Shown here one piece after another: positions 30,585 through 40,754 of a stretch of DNA of 64,000 nt (within the stretch, counting starts at the first letter, position 1; each line of letters begins with the position of its first letter). The stretch is from Carposina sasakii. Lineage: Eukaryota; Arthropoda; Insecta; Lepidoptera; Carposinidae. The position numbers and the translations under genes were made by a program. Below the pieces are notes generated by a model. It made no database searches and was not told where the DNA came from. It saw only the letters and a list, made by a program, of their open reading frames with translations. The stretch spans positions 7,378,001-7,442,000 of the forward strand of contig CP053175.1 of assembly GCA_014607495.2 (NCBI GenBank), given 5' to 3'.

Positions 30585-30835
30585 AAAGAAAGAAAGAAAT
30601 TATTTATTCAGCATTCAAAAATGTTTCACAATACAGCCAAACAGAAAAACATAATTATGCTGAAATGGACCCAGCATACAGCTGCAGACCAAAACAGATG
30701 GCCTGCAGCGCTGGTTTTCAGCTGGACCCATATATTAGTGTTCCAGAATACACTATAAAATATAAATCAAATTTTCAATATGGTAAATTCAAAATGGTAC
30801 ATAAATGCACAAGCTATTTATACAATTAACCTGCT
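30585..30835 (-). repeat. Probable retroelement 3' end
   Basis: Begins with 'agaaagaaagaaagaaatta', which looks like a simple-repeat tail of an element read on the minus strand, followed by about 240 bp of non-coding sequence. The overlapping plus-strand open frame (30458-30829) has no recognisable domain and is not called. Confidence 0.4.
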
Positions 30836-30839
30836 GGTT

Positions 30840-31300
30840 AATTGGGTAAACTATAAAATCAAAACATATCTTTACATTTATTTATAATGTAAAATACAAT
30901 ACAATACTATACATAAGATAAAAAATAAATAAATAAAAGATCATATAAGTATTTAAGAATAAAACATATATCAAGTTCACAATAGGCAAAAGTTTTTTCA
31001 AAAGAATAAAACAAATATAATAGAATTGAGTGCGTAGTAAGTAGATATTACGAACCAGAGAACGTTAAACCAGAGAGTTGCAAGTCAAAAATTAATTCCT
31101 TAAAATGCTTCTTAAAAATATTTAAAAGATCCCATCGGTTGGAAGCTTAGATGAAATAGCACGTCACTGGTTGGAAGGCTCGCACTCAACTTGGTTACTT
31201 AACAAAACTCCTATACACTTATGTTAGCAATATTGCTGTTAAGTTATAGCTAGTATATATTATAAATCTCAGTGTCTGCTTACTTACAAATAAATAAATA
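30840..31300. other. No gene seen
   Basis: Strongly AT-rich sequence with several 'aaataaataaa' stretches. Confidence 0.4.
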
Positions 31301-31304
31301 TACC

Positions 31305-31490
31305 TGTGTTGATGCGGGGCTTCTCTAGAATACATCAGCTGCATCTCCTTCCGTGCATGTCGTAAGAGTCGACTAAGGAACTCAATTTTTCACTGATCTT
31401 TTACATCTGTCTCCGCTATGCTAAACGTGGCAGTGGGATCTTGCTTCTAGCTACTCCATTTTTAGAAACACAGACGTAAGTATACATACA
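31305..31490 (+). repeat. Interspersed repeat B copy
   Basis: 'gttgatgcggggcttctcta', 'cgtaagagtcgactaaggaa' and a 'catacatacatacatata' tail. The middle is shortened. Confidence 0.75.
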
Positions 31491-31499
31491 TACATACAT

Positions 31500-31580
31500 A
31501 TATATAATCACGCTTTTATCCCTTACGGACAGAGCACCAAGCGCCGGTAGAACCACATGGTGGCACTTCTGACCAATTTT
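31500..31580 (-). repeat. Repeat C, end fragment
   Basis: 'ataatcacgcttttatccct' to 'cacttctgaccaattttgat' is the minus strand of repeat C. It lies tail-to-tail with the B copy just upstream. Confidence 0.7.
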
Positions 31581-31781
31581 GATTTTGATTTGAACGTAAA
31601 TATTTATGTATATAAAGGTTCAAATAATAAAATAAATCCCGTGGAACCCTAAAGACATTAGTAAGTGACTGTCCTACTAGGCTTATGCCCTAAGACCATA
31701 ATGGGAGCCTATTTGTTAAACTAATTCCATAGCTCCAAATGAAATGGGGAAAAAATTGAAGGACAGGCTTTAAGATTAATT

Positions 31782-32010
31782 TTGATTAAATTTTCTTCAG
31801 ATTACGCTACTTACTTTGATTGTCAGTTTTTTGTGTGGATTTGTCAGTTTTTTTGTTATGAATTTTGGCGTCACGTGTACAAGTACCGTACTGTTATAAT
31901 TTTTAATGGTGTTTATGAGACGCGACCTCTCTTTCTGTTTGTACTGAAAAGAGTAAGATGCCGTGTGGACTATTTCGTGAGTGAACTGAAATTCAGGATA
32001 ACAAAGCAGC
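31782..32010. other. No gene called
   Basis: An 82-codon plus-strand frame (31782-32030) shows no domain and runs into element S. Treated as chance. Confidence 0.35.
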
Positions 32011-32014
32011 CTAT

Positions 32015-32926
32015 ACAGGGTGTAGCATAAGGGGTAGGTATGTTAGGCGAGATCTATAAAAATACCCCACTATATAGAGAACCTATTCCCAAAATGTTTT
32101 TCAGGATTGTAAGGAGCATTCCTAAAAAGCTCCGGAATGTTCGTACAAAATTGAAAGATAAACATGTGATTTCAAGTCTGAGATTTTGTAAATACCTCGT
32201 ATTGCTACCCCAGTTAATGCTACCCCATTTTTAGCTCATATCCCAGTAGTATAATATGTATGTTTAAACCATCTATAATTTTATAACACGAACATTACTT
32301 TACCCAACACAGACCCAACACCAATAATATTCGAGAATTTTGACGTCATCCGTCTTTTTTTGACAGTTGACATATTCGCGAAAAATAAAGAATGGAATTG
32401 ACGTATTATTTTATGAGAAAGGTACTATGATATTTGAATTCAATAATATAATGTTTAATATACGAAACGAAATACTCGAATTACTGTTTATTGAGTTAGA
32501 AATTGATTTGCCTTTCTACGAAAATAGTATTTTGTGTATCAGTTTGCTAAGCTTTTCACGTGAATATAGCTGAACGGATTTTGATAAAACTCGGTACAGA
32601 GATAAGAATATATTCAGGGATATTTTCTAACATTAAGCTTTTACCATTTTGTGAAGCAGTAAAAATTATTTAGGGATTTTGTTGTATATGTGAAAATATT
32701 ATAACTGAATATATTATCTGATCTAACTAAGACTTATCTGTTGACAAAGAAATAAACCAGGCTTGTGGTCAAAATTATAGGTATTTGAACCCACTACTTG
32801 TACTTTGTACAAGGTAGGTACTTGGAGTAAGTACTAACAAGTCTCAAATTTTATAGATGGGTTCTTTATAGTGTCCAATTTTCATAGCATTTCGCTTACT
32901 ATACTTACCCCTTATGATACACCCTG
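32015..32926. mobile_element. MITE family S, long copy
   Basis: Ends 'cagggtgtagcataaggggt' and 'ccccttatgatacaccctg' are inverted and flanked by TA. At 912 bp it is much longer than the 258-bp copy at 7.6 kb. 32245-32770 is AT-rich sequence not found in the short copy, so it is either a later insertion or part of a longer progenitor. Small open frames inside have no motifs. Confidence 0.65.
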
Positions 32927-32929
32927 TAT

Positions 32930-33565
32930 AATTTAAAGGCGAAAGGTCACTCATTCATCACCAAATATTGAAAACTACTTGAATAATAAAGATTAAATTT
33001 GATAGCATTTCTCGAAATTCCCACGGGAAAGGAAATTAACGGGAATTTTAAAGTTTACGCCGACGATGGTGAAGATTTCCGCTGGTAAGCTCATAATTTA
33101 TCCACGCTTCTACTCCCTTCCTCTTGTATATTTTAAGTGGATTCTCAAAATATAGTACTCAGGCATAGAATAATAAGTTCTCCAGAACCCGTGATCACGC
33201 ACACTTTTGAAGCAACTTTTAGTCGGTCAAATTGACCTACTTGATTTTGTTTTCTCTCCTTTATGGGTCACATTCAATCAGTTTTTAATCATATAGATAA
33301 TTTTCGCAATTTATTTATTGTATTAAAACTCTAAAAAAATATTTTTATTCCTCAATTTAGCAACAATCAGCGGGTTAAAAGAGCGACAGATGCGGGATTT
33401 TTACTGCGTTTTTTGCTTCACTACCCGGCATACCATTGTCTGTGATGACTCCTTCTGGTGACTCGTTATTCTGTGTACTCAGTCAGTGTGAACGTACAAA
33501 GTGCATACATTATACTGCTTTCGTATGTAAAGCAGGGCTACTTTAAACGTACGCTACGTCCGTAT
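32930..33565. other. No gene seen
   Basis: 33010-33060 contains 'attcccacgggaaaggaaat', a repeat-like motif also seen near 25.5 and 27.3 kb. No exon-like structure. Confidence 0.4.
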
Positions 33566-33570
33566 TCTTA

Positions 33571-33718
33571 AGCCGAAAACTGGATGTCTGCGATTTGCGG
33601 CGCGACGGCAAGAGCTCGTTGCTCGGACGCCGCTCCCCGCGCCGCTGCTGTCCAGTTCCCTTCAATAAGAATCTATGTGTTTATCGTACCGCAAATCGCA
33701 GACATCCAGTTTTCGGCC
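33571..33718. mobile_element. Short MITE with 31-bp TIRs and TTA target
   Basis: Left end 'agccgaaaactggatgtctg' (33571-33601) and the inverted right end (33688-33718) match over 31 bp with two differences, at the outermost and innermost bases. 'tta' flanks both sides (33568-33570, 33719-33721). The interior is GC-rich. A 3-bp TTA target fits PIF/Harbinger elements (inference). Confidence 0.75.
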
Positions 33719-33721
33719 TTA

Positions 33722-34138
33722 CAGTTACTGTAACACAAGATATTCTGGGCGAATCGTAGTTATAGTTATGGCTATTAATAATTAGTGGTTTACTAATTTA
33801 TATAATCCTGAGGATGCCACGGTTGTTGGCGAAACATATATAGATTATTAATCCAGTTTTTGATTTCGGTAACAGTGCGATGTATTATGCCTTGCATGCT
33901 TGGTGCTCGGTTCTGGTTCCTCGTGGCGATTGTAGTTATTGCAAGTGCCTGTTTTCGCAGTTATGAGTTATCAGATCCGAGGGTCAGTGGAGGGTGTAGG
34001 GCCCGGTGGTGGGCGCACCCATAGTGAATAGCTATGGCTAATGACTTTACAATAGCGTTACGGTAGGAAAATGGTATAGCTGCGGAAAAGATACGTCACA
34101 ATTACATATCTATACATAAAATAAAATAATAAAATACG
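33722..34138. other. No gene seen; possible unrecognised repeat
   Basis: 33830-34030 is moderately GC-rich ('gggtgtagggcccggtggtg') without splice sites or a long frame. It could be the head of an unrecognised repeat. Confidence 0.35.
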
Positions 34139-34474
34139 ATCTCCGACCGTATTTCGGCCAAGGGAACCAATGTCTACGGAGATCAGCCAGACACGCAGGA
34201 GATATTATAGTGCACAAGTGTGTGCGCAAATAAAGATGCACTCTCTATTCCGTCACTCTCATAGCCCGATGGGACGGAAAGCCGACACGACCGGAGAGAG
34301 ATCAGGCGCAGGAACCAACGGTTTACGTGCTTTCCGAGGTACGAGCTAAGTGACCATTTTACAACATTAAAATCTGTACATGAAATAAATTCATTGGTAC
34401 AGGTCCATGATCAGGGATCGAACTTACGCCTCCCGCTTGGAATGTGCACGTCTTAACCACTGGGCTATCACCGC
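34139..34474 (-). repeat. tRNA-derived SINE L, full copy
   Basis: About 335 bp on the minus strand. The head at the right end carries an A-box-like 'gatagcccagtggttaag' and a B-box-like 'gttcgatccc' in minus sense. The body contains 'gggacggaaagccgacacga' in plus sense. The far end is 'atctccgaccgtatttcggc'. Nearly the same sequence is at 35.2 and 54.9 kb. RNA polymerase III would transcribe it; mobilisation needs a partner LINE. Confidence 0.8.
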
Positions 34475-34479
34475 TTCAT

Positions 34480-34825
34480 CTATCTATCTTCCGGCTGTTA
34501 CAGAAAAATATATGAAATATCATATATTTTTCTGTTAAATGTCATAGTTGGTTTATTAGTAGCACTATTAGATATTACTTAAAGCGATAAACTAGACACA
34601 CTCTCGCAACAATCTAACAAACTTTACCACTTTATAATATGAGCAAAGAAGTCTTAGACAGGGCAAACTTTCTTTACTATTCTTTCCAAGACACCCGAGT
34701 AAAAAAAACAACATTTTCTTGACAGAGCCGGGTAAAAACTAACCCGGGCTTAGCACTTCCGAACTATTGAACGAGTTGCCGAGAGCATAGACCAGGTCAT
34801 GGACCAGGTACAGCGAGGAGACATG
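34480..34825. other. No gene seen; short hairpin near 34505-34540
   Basis: 'cagaaaaatatatgaaatat' is followed at once by its reverse complement 'catatatttttctg', a perfect short inverted repeat. The rest is featureless. Confidence 0.4.
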
Positions 34826-35041
34826 ATTAATCCTACTAATATTATAAACGCGCAAGTTTGTGAGGATGTATGTATGTTTGTTGTTCTTTGACGCAAAAAC
34901 TACTGAATGAATTTTGTTGAAATTTCACAATAATATAGCTTACAAATCAGAATAACACATAGGTTACAATTAATTATCCTGGGAATATGCTTTTATCCCG
35001 GATAATTTCGAAATCGCGGGAGTCGCGGGCGTCCACTAGTA
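34826..35041 (+). repeat. Repeat D, full copy
   Basis: 'cctactaatattataaacgc', 'gacgcaaaaactactgaatg', 'tttatcccggataatttcga' and the end 'gcgggcgtccactagtaata'. This layout is widespread in insects (recalled); probably a LINE 3' end or SINE. Confidence 0.65.
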
Positions 35042-35194
35042 ATAAGATGAAACCACTAATATCTGTAGCTGCACTATATTTATTTTCTTGTTTGCAACCT
35101 CTGGAAGAAAAGGAACTCGGAGCCTACAAAGGTACTTTGACCTACCTATTTTTACCTCGCGGTCCCCAGCACCTAAATCCCTAAACACCGACCG

Positions 35195-35521
35195 TTTTCA
35201 GCCAATGCGACCAATCTTTACGGAGATTGGCCAGGTACGCAGGAGATATTATAGTGCACAAGTGTGTGCGCAAACACAATTGCACTCTCTATTCCGTTAC
35301 TCTCATAGTCCGATGGGACGGAAAGCCGACACGACCGGAGAGAGATAAGGCGCAGGACCAACAGTTTTACGTGCTTTGCCGAGGCACGAGCTAGCTAAGT
35401 GACAATTTTGCACCATTAAAATCTGTACATGAAATAAATTCATTGGTACAGGCCCGTGACTGGGATCGAACTTATACCTCCCGCTTGGAAGGTGCACGTC
35501 TTAGCCACTGGCTAACGCCGC
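35195..35521 (-). repeat. tRNA-derived SINE L, second full copy
   Basis: Same layout as the 34.1 kb copy and same strand, lying about 720 bp downstream of it. The A-box region is mutated ('ccactggctaacgccg' in plus sense). Confidence 0.8.
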
Positions 35522-35676
35522 TTGTAATAAACGACGTTGGAACATATCCTTTATGCATCGACTTTGTGTTCCAGTCTAAAAACATGTGGCTTATAAAAGA
35601 ACAGTTTGGGGTATGTACTTCAGAATTCTAGGTGTAGGTACTTAAACGGGTATTTTTATCTCACCACTATACTAAT

Positions 35677-36081
35677 GAATTCTTCCACTCTGCCACCCTA
35701 AGCCGCCCCACCCCACTGTGGGCAAAGTGGAATACTTGAAAGTTTTGAGTGGAATCTGCCCCACCAAATCCGATTTTAGGGTGGCAGATACCATTAATTT
35801 TTAGTCCCAGTAGATTTTGCCCAACAGGGCAAGAAGTTATTATTTTCCTTTTACAGTTAATACCTATAAAACAAAATTAAAAATCGATCTAACTAACACA
35901 TCAACTATCTACACGAACTCCTAAGGTGCCAACCCTGGTGGGTAAAATCCACTGAGACTAAAAATAAGTGGAATCTGCCACCCTAAAATCGGATTTGTTG
36001 GGGCAGATTCCACTCAAAATTTTCAAGCATTCCACTTTGCCCCATGGTGGGGCGGCTTAGGATGGCAGAGTGGAAGAATTC
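35677..36081. mobile_element. Long-armed MITE with 8-bp TSD
   Basis: 405 bp. The outer ~155 bp on each side are imperfect inverted repeats: left 'gaattcttccactctgccac', right 'tggcagagtggaagaattc'. 'atactaat' is duplicated at 35669-35676 and 36082-36089. The unrelated centre (about 35835-35930) is AT-rich. An 8-bp duplication fits hAT or P-like elements, but the GAATTC ends are not typical hAT ends. Confidence 0.85.
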
Positions 36082-36093
36082 ATACTAATGATA

Positions 36094-36130
36094 CTAGCGG
36101 ACGCCTGCGACTTCGTCCGCGTGGACTATT
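36094..36130 (-). repeat. Repeat D terminus
   Basis: 'tagcggacgcctgcgacttc' is the reverse complement of the D end. It abuts the MITE at 35677-36081, whose target lay beside it. Confidence 0.6.
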
Positions 36131-36152
36131 AACAGCCCATGTGTTGTTCTGA

Positions 36153-36250
36153 TGTCGTCGTCGTCGTCGTCAGCCTAATTGCAGTCCACTGCTGGACGTA
36201 GGCCTCCCCCAGTGTACGCCACATGGACTCGATCTCCCTGTTTTTGCCAT
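36153..36250 (-). repeat. Repeat A, 3' end copy
   Basis: A (GTC)n tract, then 'cagcctaattgcagtccact' and 'ctggacgtaggcctccccca', the terminal part of repeat A in minus orientation. Confidence 0.75.
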
Positions 36251-36295
36251 CCAGTCACTACCAGCCGTCCTCCTTAAATTATTCAGATGTATCCT

Positions 36296-36412
36296 ACTTG
36301 TACTAATATTATAAATGAGCAAGAGTGGATGTTTGGATATTTGTTAGTATTTCAGCCAAAAACTATCGAATGAATTTAGATGAAACTTAGCAGTTATATA
36401 ACTTCATCACGT
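36296..36412 (+). repeat. Repeat D, 5' part
   Basis: 'acttgtactaatattataaa' and 'caaaaactatcgaatgaatt' match the start of D. It is cut off at about 36412, where repeat A follows. Confidence 0.5.
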
Positions 36413-36414
36413 CC

Positions 36415-36712
36415 CATCGGCCTATTACAGTCCACTGCCTCCAAAAGGTCACGCCACAAGGCTATTGCTATAGGGGGGTTTTTGCCCATAGTCACCACAC
36501 TGGGCAGGCGGATTGGTGACCGCAGTGTGATTTTCTGATTATGTTCTCAACACGGGAGTCGCTGCTGCCCACCTCCCGGATACGATACCCACGGGCAGAC
36601 ATGGGGTGGTGCTAAATCTCCTCTGCCGGCACCACGCGGCTTTTCCCACACCCGGGGCAGACATGGGGTGGTGCTAATTCTCCTCTGCCGGCACCACGCG
36701 GCTTTTCCCTAA
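36415..36712 (-). repeat. Repeat A copy with internal tandem duplication
   Basis: A full-length minus-strand A copy. The last segment, 'gggcagacatggggtggtgc' through 'ggcaccacgcggcttttccc', occurs twice in tandem (about 36594-36652 and 36655-36709). Confidence 0.75.
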
Positions 36713-37038
36713 TTAGTTTATTATATTTTTGGCTACATCAGTTGTTATGACACAGTAATATAGTCCAGTGGATAACTAAAAAGCACTTTTACACCTTAAC
36801 ATTAAAATATTTTTATTTACTAACAACAATGTATGTAAAAACCACACTTAACATAAAGGTTCCTCGTAACAGCCTGTTCTAAACAGTGTGTACAAAGATA
36901 TAATATTTAAATTATTGTTTATTCGATACTCCGCTGTATGAGAATTAGATAAAATGGAAACGATAGCTTTACAAACTTTCCAATCTATTCCTGGCATCGG
37001 CAGGGTAGAAATATCACCACCCTAAGTCTGCCTATGGT

Positions 37039-37248
37039 ATGCATTTGGGTTTTGGGGCGTTTCGGTCTACTCGTGTTTCGGTCCGCGGACCGAAACGCCT
37101 AACAATGCCTTCTGAATGGGTCTATTCGTCCCGCAGGACGAATCACCCTATATTTTTATTATTATTGGGCGATTCGTTCTGATATGAATTTTTTTAACTG
37201 CACTTAAATCTTTCAAAACAGGTATTCACGCACCAAAACCCATGCATT
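37039..37248. mobile_element. Palindrome-rich element N, copy 1
   Basis: Inverted ends ('tatgcatttgggttttgg' and 'ccaaaacccatgcat'). Inside lie perfect hairpin palindromes: 'cgtttcggtccgcggaccgaaacg' region at about 37069-37098 and 'attcgtcccgcaggacgaat' near 37126. A second copy, inverted, is at 62.87-63.02 kb. Confidence 0.65.
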
Positions 37249-37440
37249 TCCGGGAGGTGGGCAGCAGCGACAATGTTTGTCCGAAAATCACATTGCGGTC
37301 ACCAACCCGCCTACCGTGGTGACTTTGGGCAAAAACCCCCTTAATGGCAGTAGCCTTGTGGCATCGGTATCAGAAACAAACGGCTTGCGGCGTGCCCTGG
37401 AGGAGTCCTACGTCAAGCAGTGGACAGTAATAGGCTTACG
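37247..37440 (+). repeat. Repeat A copy
   Basis: 'tttccgggaggtgggcagca' to 'gtcaagcagtggacagtaat', diverged. A small open frame over it (37277-37459) is not a gene. Confidence 0.7.
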
Positions 37441-37561
37441 TGGTTTAACGTGGCGGTGAAATCTCCTTTACGATATTGCCTCTGTCAAATACACACGAAG
37501 ACTGTGAAGAATGCCATGAATTGTGTTAATAATTTTTATGTAAAAAAATGTTATAAAAACC

Positions 37562-37775
37562 CCTGTGCTGATGCGGGGCTTCACTAGAATTCATCCGCTG
37601 CCTCACCTTCCGCGCATATCGTAAGAGTGGACTAAGGAACTCAGGCGCATTCTCCCCGGCAATAAGATAGCAACTTGTCACTCATTAACATCTCTCCCTA
37701 TTATTCTAAACGTGGCTGTGGGATTTCGTCTGTGACTCTGCAGTTCTGCTACGCTATTTTGGGAGCATAGCCACG
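37562..37775 (+). repeat. Repeat B, near full-length copy
   Basis: 'ctgtgctgatgcggggcttc' through 'gtaagagtggactaaggaac' to 'ttttgggagcatagccacg', followed by a short 'gtatatatgt' tail. Confidence 0.75.
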
Positions 37776-37787
37776 TACTCGTATATA

Positions 37788-37870
37788 TGTCATCATCATC
37801 AGCCTATTGCGCCTACGCCTCCCCCAGAACACGCCACAAGGTTAAATCTCCCGTTTTAGCTATCCTCCTC
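37788..37870 (-). repeat. Repeat A, 3' end copy
   Basis: A (CAT)n tract, then 'cagcctattgcgcctacgcc' with an internal deletion. Confidence 0.65.
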
Positions 37871-37903
37871 AAGTCATCGGTGTCTATAATATGTATGTAT
37901 GAT

Positions 37904-38168
37904 GGCCGATTGGTGTATATGTTAGTGGCCCTGCCTGCGACGGCATAGGCCCTGGGTTCGACACACACAACAAGTTATTTCTGATTCTGATTCGAATCCC
38001 GGTAGGTACAACAATTGATATGATGAATATCGATGTCTGTTTCCGAGTCATGGATGTTTCTATACTTATCTATGTATTTTATATACCGTTGCTTAGTGTC
38101 CACGACACAAGACCTTAGGTATCTTAATGTGAGTCAAGGTAAATGTGTTGTTAAGTGTGTGAATATAT
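37904..38168 (+). repeat. tRNA-derived SINE J copy 2
   Basis: Head 'ggccgattggtgtatatgtt' (A-box region), then 'ccctgggttcga' (B-box), an inserted stretch, a second 'attcgaatcccggtagg', body 'tttccgagtcatggatgttt' and tail 'cgacacaagaccttaggtat'. The duplicated B-box region is peculiar to this copy. Confidence 0.7.
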
Positions 38169-38169
38169 A

Positions 38170-38715
38170 TTTATTTCAAGAGTCATCTCCAGAATCTCTA
38201 TATCTCCCCCTATAGTTATGCGAAAGCACGTTCTACCTCTAAACTGGTTATATCTTACAAAGTGCGATATTTTTATAAACTTTGTGCGCGGAACATGAAT
38301 GTGTACATAATGGTTTTATGATGGATTTTTTGCAGGCAACTCTACCTATTAAAACAGAGTGTATTAACATATTTTACAACACACTAACCAGAGGGCCAAT
38401 TCTCGAAAAGTCTCGAGTTGGAACAAAGCCGAAACGGAGCTGTTGTAGACGCTCAGAACAAAGCAATAATTACTTTACTGCGACGTAATTAGACACACTT
38501 CGGCACGAGACAAGTTGTTTGTGTTTATTATGTCATACTCGCGACTAAAATATACCTGATTACTCAAGCGGTAAGTATATATTGCTTTGCACCGCGTTTC
38601 GTTAACGGTTCGTAGGTGGTTGCATTTCGGCTCAAAAAATTTCAAGAATTGCCTCCCTGGTCCTGTACATACATCCCTAGGTTTTGTGTTGTGGGTACAA
38701 AGCGATAAACGCAGA
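38170..38715. other. No gene called
   Basis: A 68-codon frame (38282-38488) has no motif and no splice context. The rest is AT-rich. Confidence 0.35.
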
Positions 38716-38716
38716 T

Positions 38717-38936
38717 CCTGTGCTGATGCGGGGCTTCACTAGAATACATGAGCTGCATCTCCTTCCATGCACATCGTAGAGTCGACTGGACTCGGGCATT
38801 CTCTCAGGCGATGATCTAATAACTTGTCATTGATCCTTGACATCGAAGCGTGCTATGCTAAGCATGGCTACAGGATCTCTATGATCCTGTAGTTCTGATA
38901 ATTTGCAAATGCATTTTGAGAGCACAGCTGAGTCTA
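38717..38936 (+). repeat. Repeat B, full-length copy
   Basis: 'gctgatgcggggcttcacta' to 'gagagcacagctgagtc'. Element R inserted at or immediately after its tail. Confidence 0.75.
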
Positions 38937-38938
38937 TA

Positions 38939-39155
38939 TCGTCGCCGTAGAGCGAAAAGTCACTAAGTAAGTTAAAATGTGTTTTTAGTAATGGAGCTTT
39001 AATGATAATAATGATGGCGATGGTATGGCCCGATGCAAGCCTCTCAAAGGACCGGGACTCTGTAGTCCCGTGAATTTCGAAAGAGATACAAATAATAATA
39101 ATAAAACTCAAAACACGTTTAACCTACTTTGTGACTTTTCGCTGTACGGCGACGA
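38939..39155. mobile_element. TA-flanked MITE R
   Basis: 217 bp. Left end 'tcgtcgccgtagagcgaaaa' is matched by the inverted right end 'ttttcgctgtacggcgacga' and homology extends about 55 bp inwards. TA dinucleotides flank it. The interior contains 'ccgggactctgtagtcccg', a small hairpin. Confidence 0.75.
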
Positions 39156-39159
39156 TATG

Positions 39160-39565
39160 TATGATAAACGCATTCTAATGTGTTCGTATTTCTTTCTCTA
39201 TTACGGCTACGGCGCGGCATTCAATCTAGATGAAGTTTATCTATATAGACAGGAATTATTAATACTACAAAGTGTGTACGCAAATTACAGATGCACTATT
39301 TATTCCCTCATTGTAATAATGATTTTAAAATGTATTAGTCAATATAACAATTCGTAACCTGAGATTACTTAGAACTTAATCGCCGTGTCCACATTAAAAT
39401 AAATAAGTACAAAATTGACCACTCCTGAGCTGACCTATGTTTACCATGTCCTGACTGTATTACTAAACGATGTAATTTTGTGTCTACGTCTGACATTTCA
39501 CGGCTTACATTACATTGTTGTTATTAGTGAGTCAACTGTGGGATTTTATATACATTATAATAATA
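39160..39565. other. No gene seen
   Basis: An open frame from the MITE continues to 39357, but it has no motif or splice support. The remainder is AT-rich. Confidence 0.4.
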
Positions 39566-39568
39566 TAT

Positions 39569-39722
39569 GTACAAGTCAGTAGAGGGACAAGAGGGTCTTG
39601 GTGTTTTGTAGGCGATGGGCTGACCACCTGTCACTACTAACCGAACTTGTACATCTCAACTATACCCTCAAAATTGGTCATAAGTGGCACCATGTGGTTA
39701 AGGCGTGATTATATGTATGTTA
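39569..39722 (+). repeat. Repeat C, truncated and internally deleted
   Basis: 'gtacaagtcagtagagggac' to 'agtggcaccatgtggtt', then a jump to 'aaggcgtgattatatgtatg'. Confidence 0.7.
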
Positions 39723-39827
39723 TGTATGTATATATCTTCGAGTATATTAACCACGAGATAGTATAATAAAGGTTGACCCAGATTGAAAATCTATCAAAAT
39801 CAGTCTGTCCTCATACACTTTATTTGA

Positions 39828-39988
39828 CAGCCGATTGGTGTAGTTAGGTAGGTTTGTTTCCGATTCATGGATTTTTCTATACTTATCAATTTATTTGTAG
39901 GCTGTTGGTTCGTACCCACGACACAAGAAGACCTTAGGGATCTTGTGTGGGACTAGGTTGATATTGTGTTGTGTAGTGTGTGACTATT
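39828..39988 (+). repeat. SINE J, internally deleted copy
   Basis: 'agccgattggtgtagttagg' then directly 'tttgtttccgattcatggat' and 'acgacacaagaagaccttag'. The B-box segment is missing, so it could not be transcribed normally. Confidence 0.65.
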
Positions 39989-40092
39989 TTTTAACTTATT
40001 TATTTCAATAGGGCAGGGAAACCTTTGTGGCATCCACGTGCCAATTTTAAATCAACTTCAAAAAAAAAGAGAGGCTTATCATCTGTATGTTT

Positions 40093-40142
40093 TTTTTGCA
40101 GCTGATGTATTTTAGTGAAATACCGCATCAGCACAGGAAATA
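40093..40142 (-). repeat. Repeat B fragment
   Basis: 'gcagctgatgtattttagtg' and 'ccgcatcagcacaggaa' are about 45 bp of the family terminus. Confidence 0.6.
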
Positions 40143-40495
40143 TAAAATAATAACAAACCATTTTTTTAAAGCTATTTTTGTAACCAAGATTTTAAACGTG
40201 AAGTGTTTAATTCTCCCAATAAACTTTATTCATCGCGAACAAAGACTTTGAAATCATCTTAAAATTGATATAACATTAACAATGAAGTGAACTGACAAAA
40301 CATTTTCACAATATCCGTTTTTAATAGCGGAAGTCTAAAATGTCGTGAATAAAATCTAACATCAATAGGGTAACTTTTATGAGGCAGAGAATGAATGGGT
40401 CGGTCGCGACTTTTACTGAGCGACCTATTGAACGACTCAAATCTTTGAACTCACATTTAGCTGACCGTCGGTCAGGGCGTAGTGTTTCCACATTC
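40142..40495. other. No gene seen
   Basis: AT-rich at first; the part from 40379 is open on the plus strand, but the frame is antisense to the RTE fragment that follows. Confidence 0.4.
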
Positions 40496-40496
40496 A

Positions 40497-40580
40497 AAAC
40501 TTGGAAAAAGGCCTGTTTCGATGGAGTCGAAGACTTTTTCGTAATTCACAAAAGCCATACACAGCGGTTGGTTCTTAGAT
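40497..40580 (-). pseudogene. Short RTE reverse transcriptase fragment
   Basis: On the minus strand about 25 codons match the RTE palm block: 'NQPLCMAFVNYEKVFDSIE', the same region as 'MAFVDYEKAFDSIE' at 29.4 kb and 13.95 kb. The first catalytic Asp of 'VDYEK' is Asn here. Both ends are cut. The plus-strand open frame covering it is a shadow. Confidence 0.7.
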
Positions 40581-40752
40581 CTTTAAAACTACGCAACTGA
40601 TTTTTATCCGGATTTTTTTAAAATAGCTCGAGTGATTTAAGAGGAAGGTTTATAAACCATACATATTATGTATAACTGAGATTCGCCCCGGCTTCACACG
40701 GGTGTACCTAATGCTGTCTCACGCGGACGAAGTCGTGGGCGGCCGCTAGTGT
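40575..40752 (+). repeat. Repeat D copy
   Basis: 'cttagatctttaaaactacg', 'cgccccggcttcacacgggt' and 'cacgcggacgaagtcgtggg', ending 'ccgctagtgta'. Same type as the 58.4-59.0 kb copy. Confidence 0.65.
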
Positions 40753-40754
40753 AT

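Noticed and set aside
40379..40600. 73-codon plus-strand frame
   Set aside because: Its middle is the antisense reading of an RTE palm fragment.
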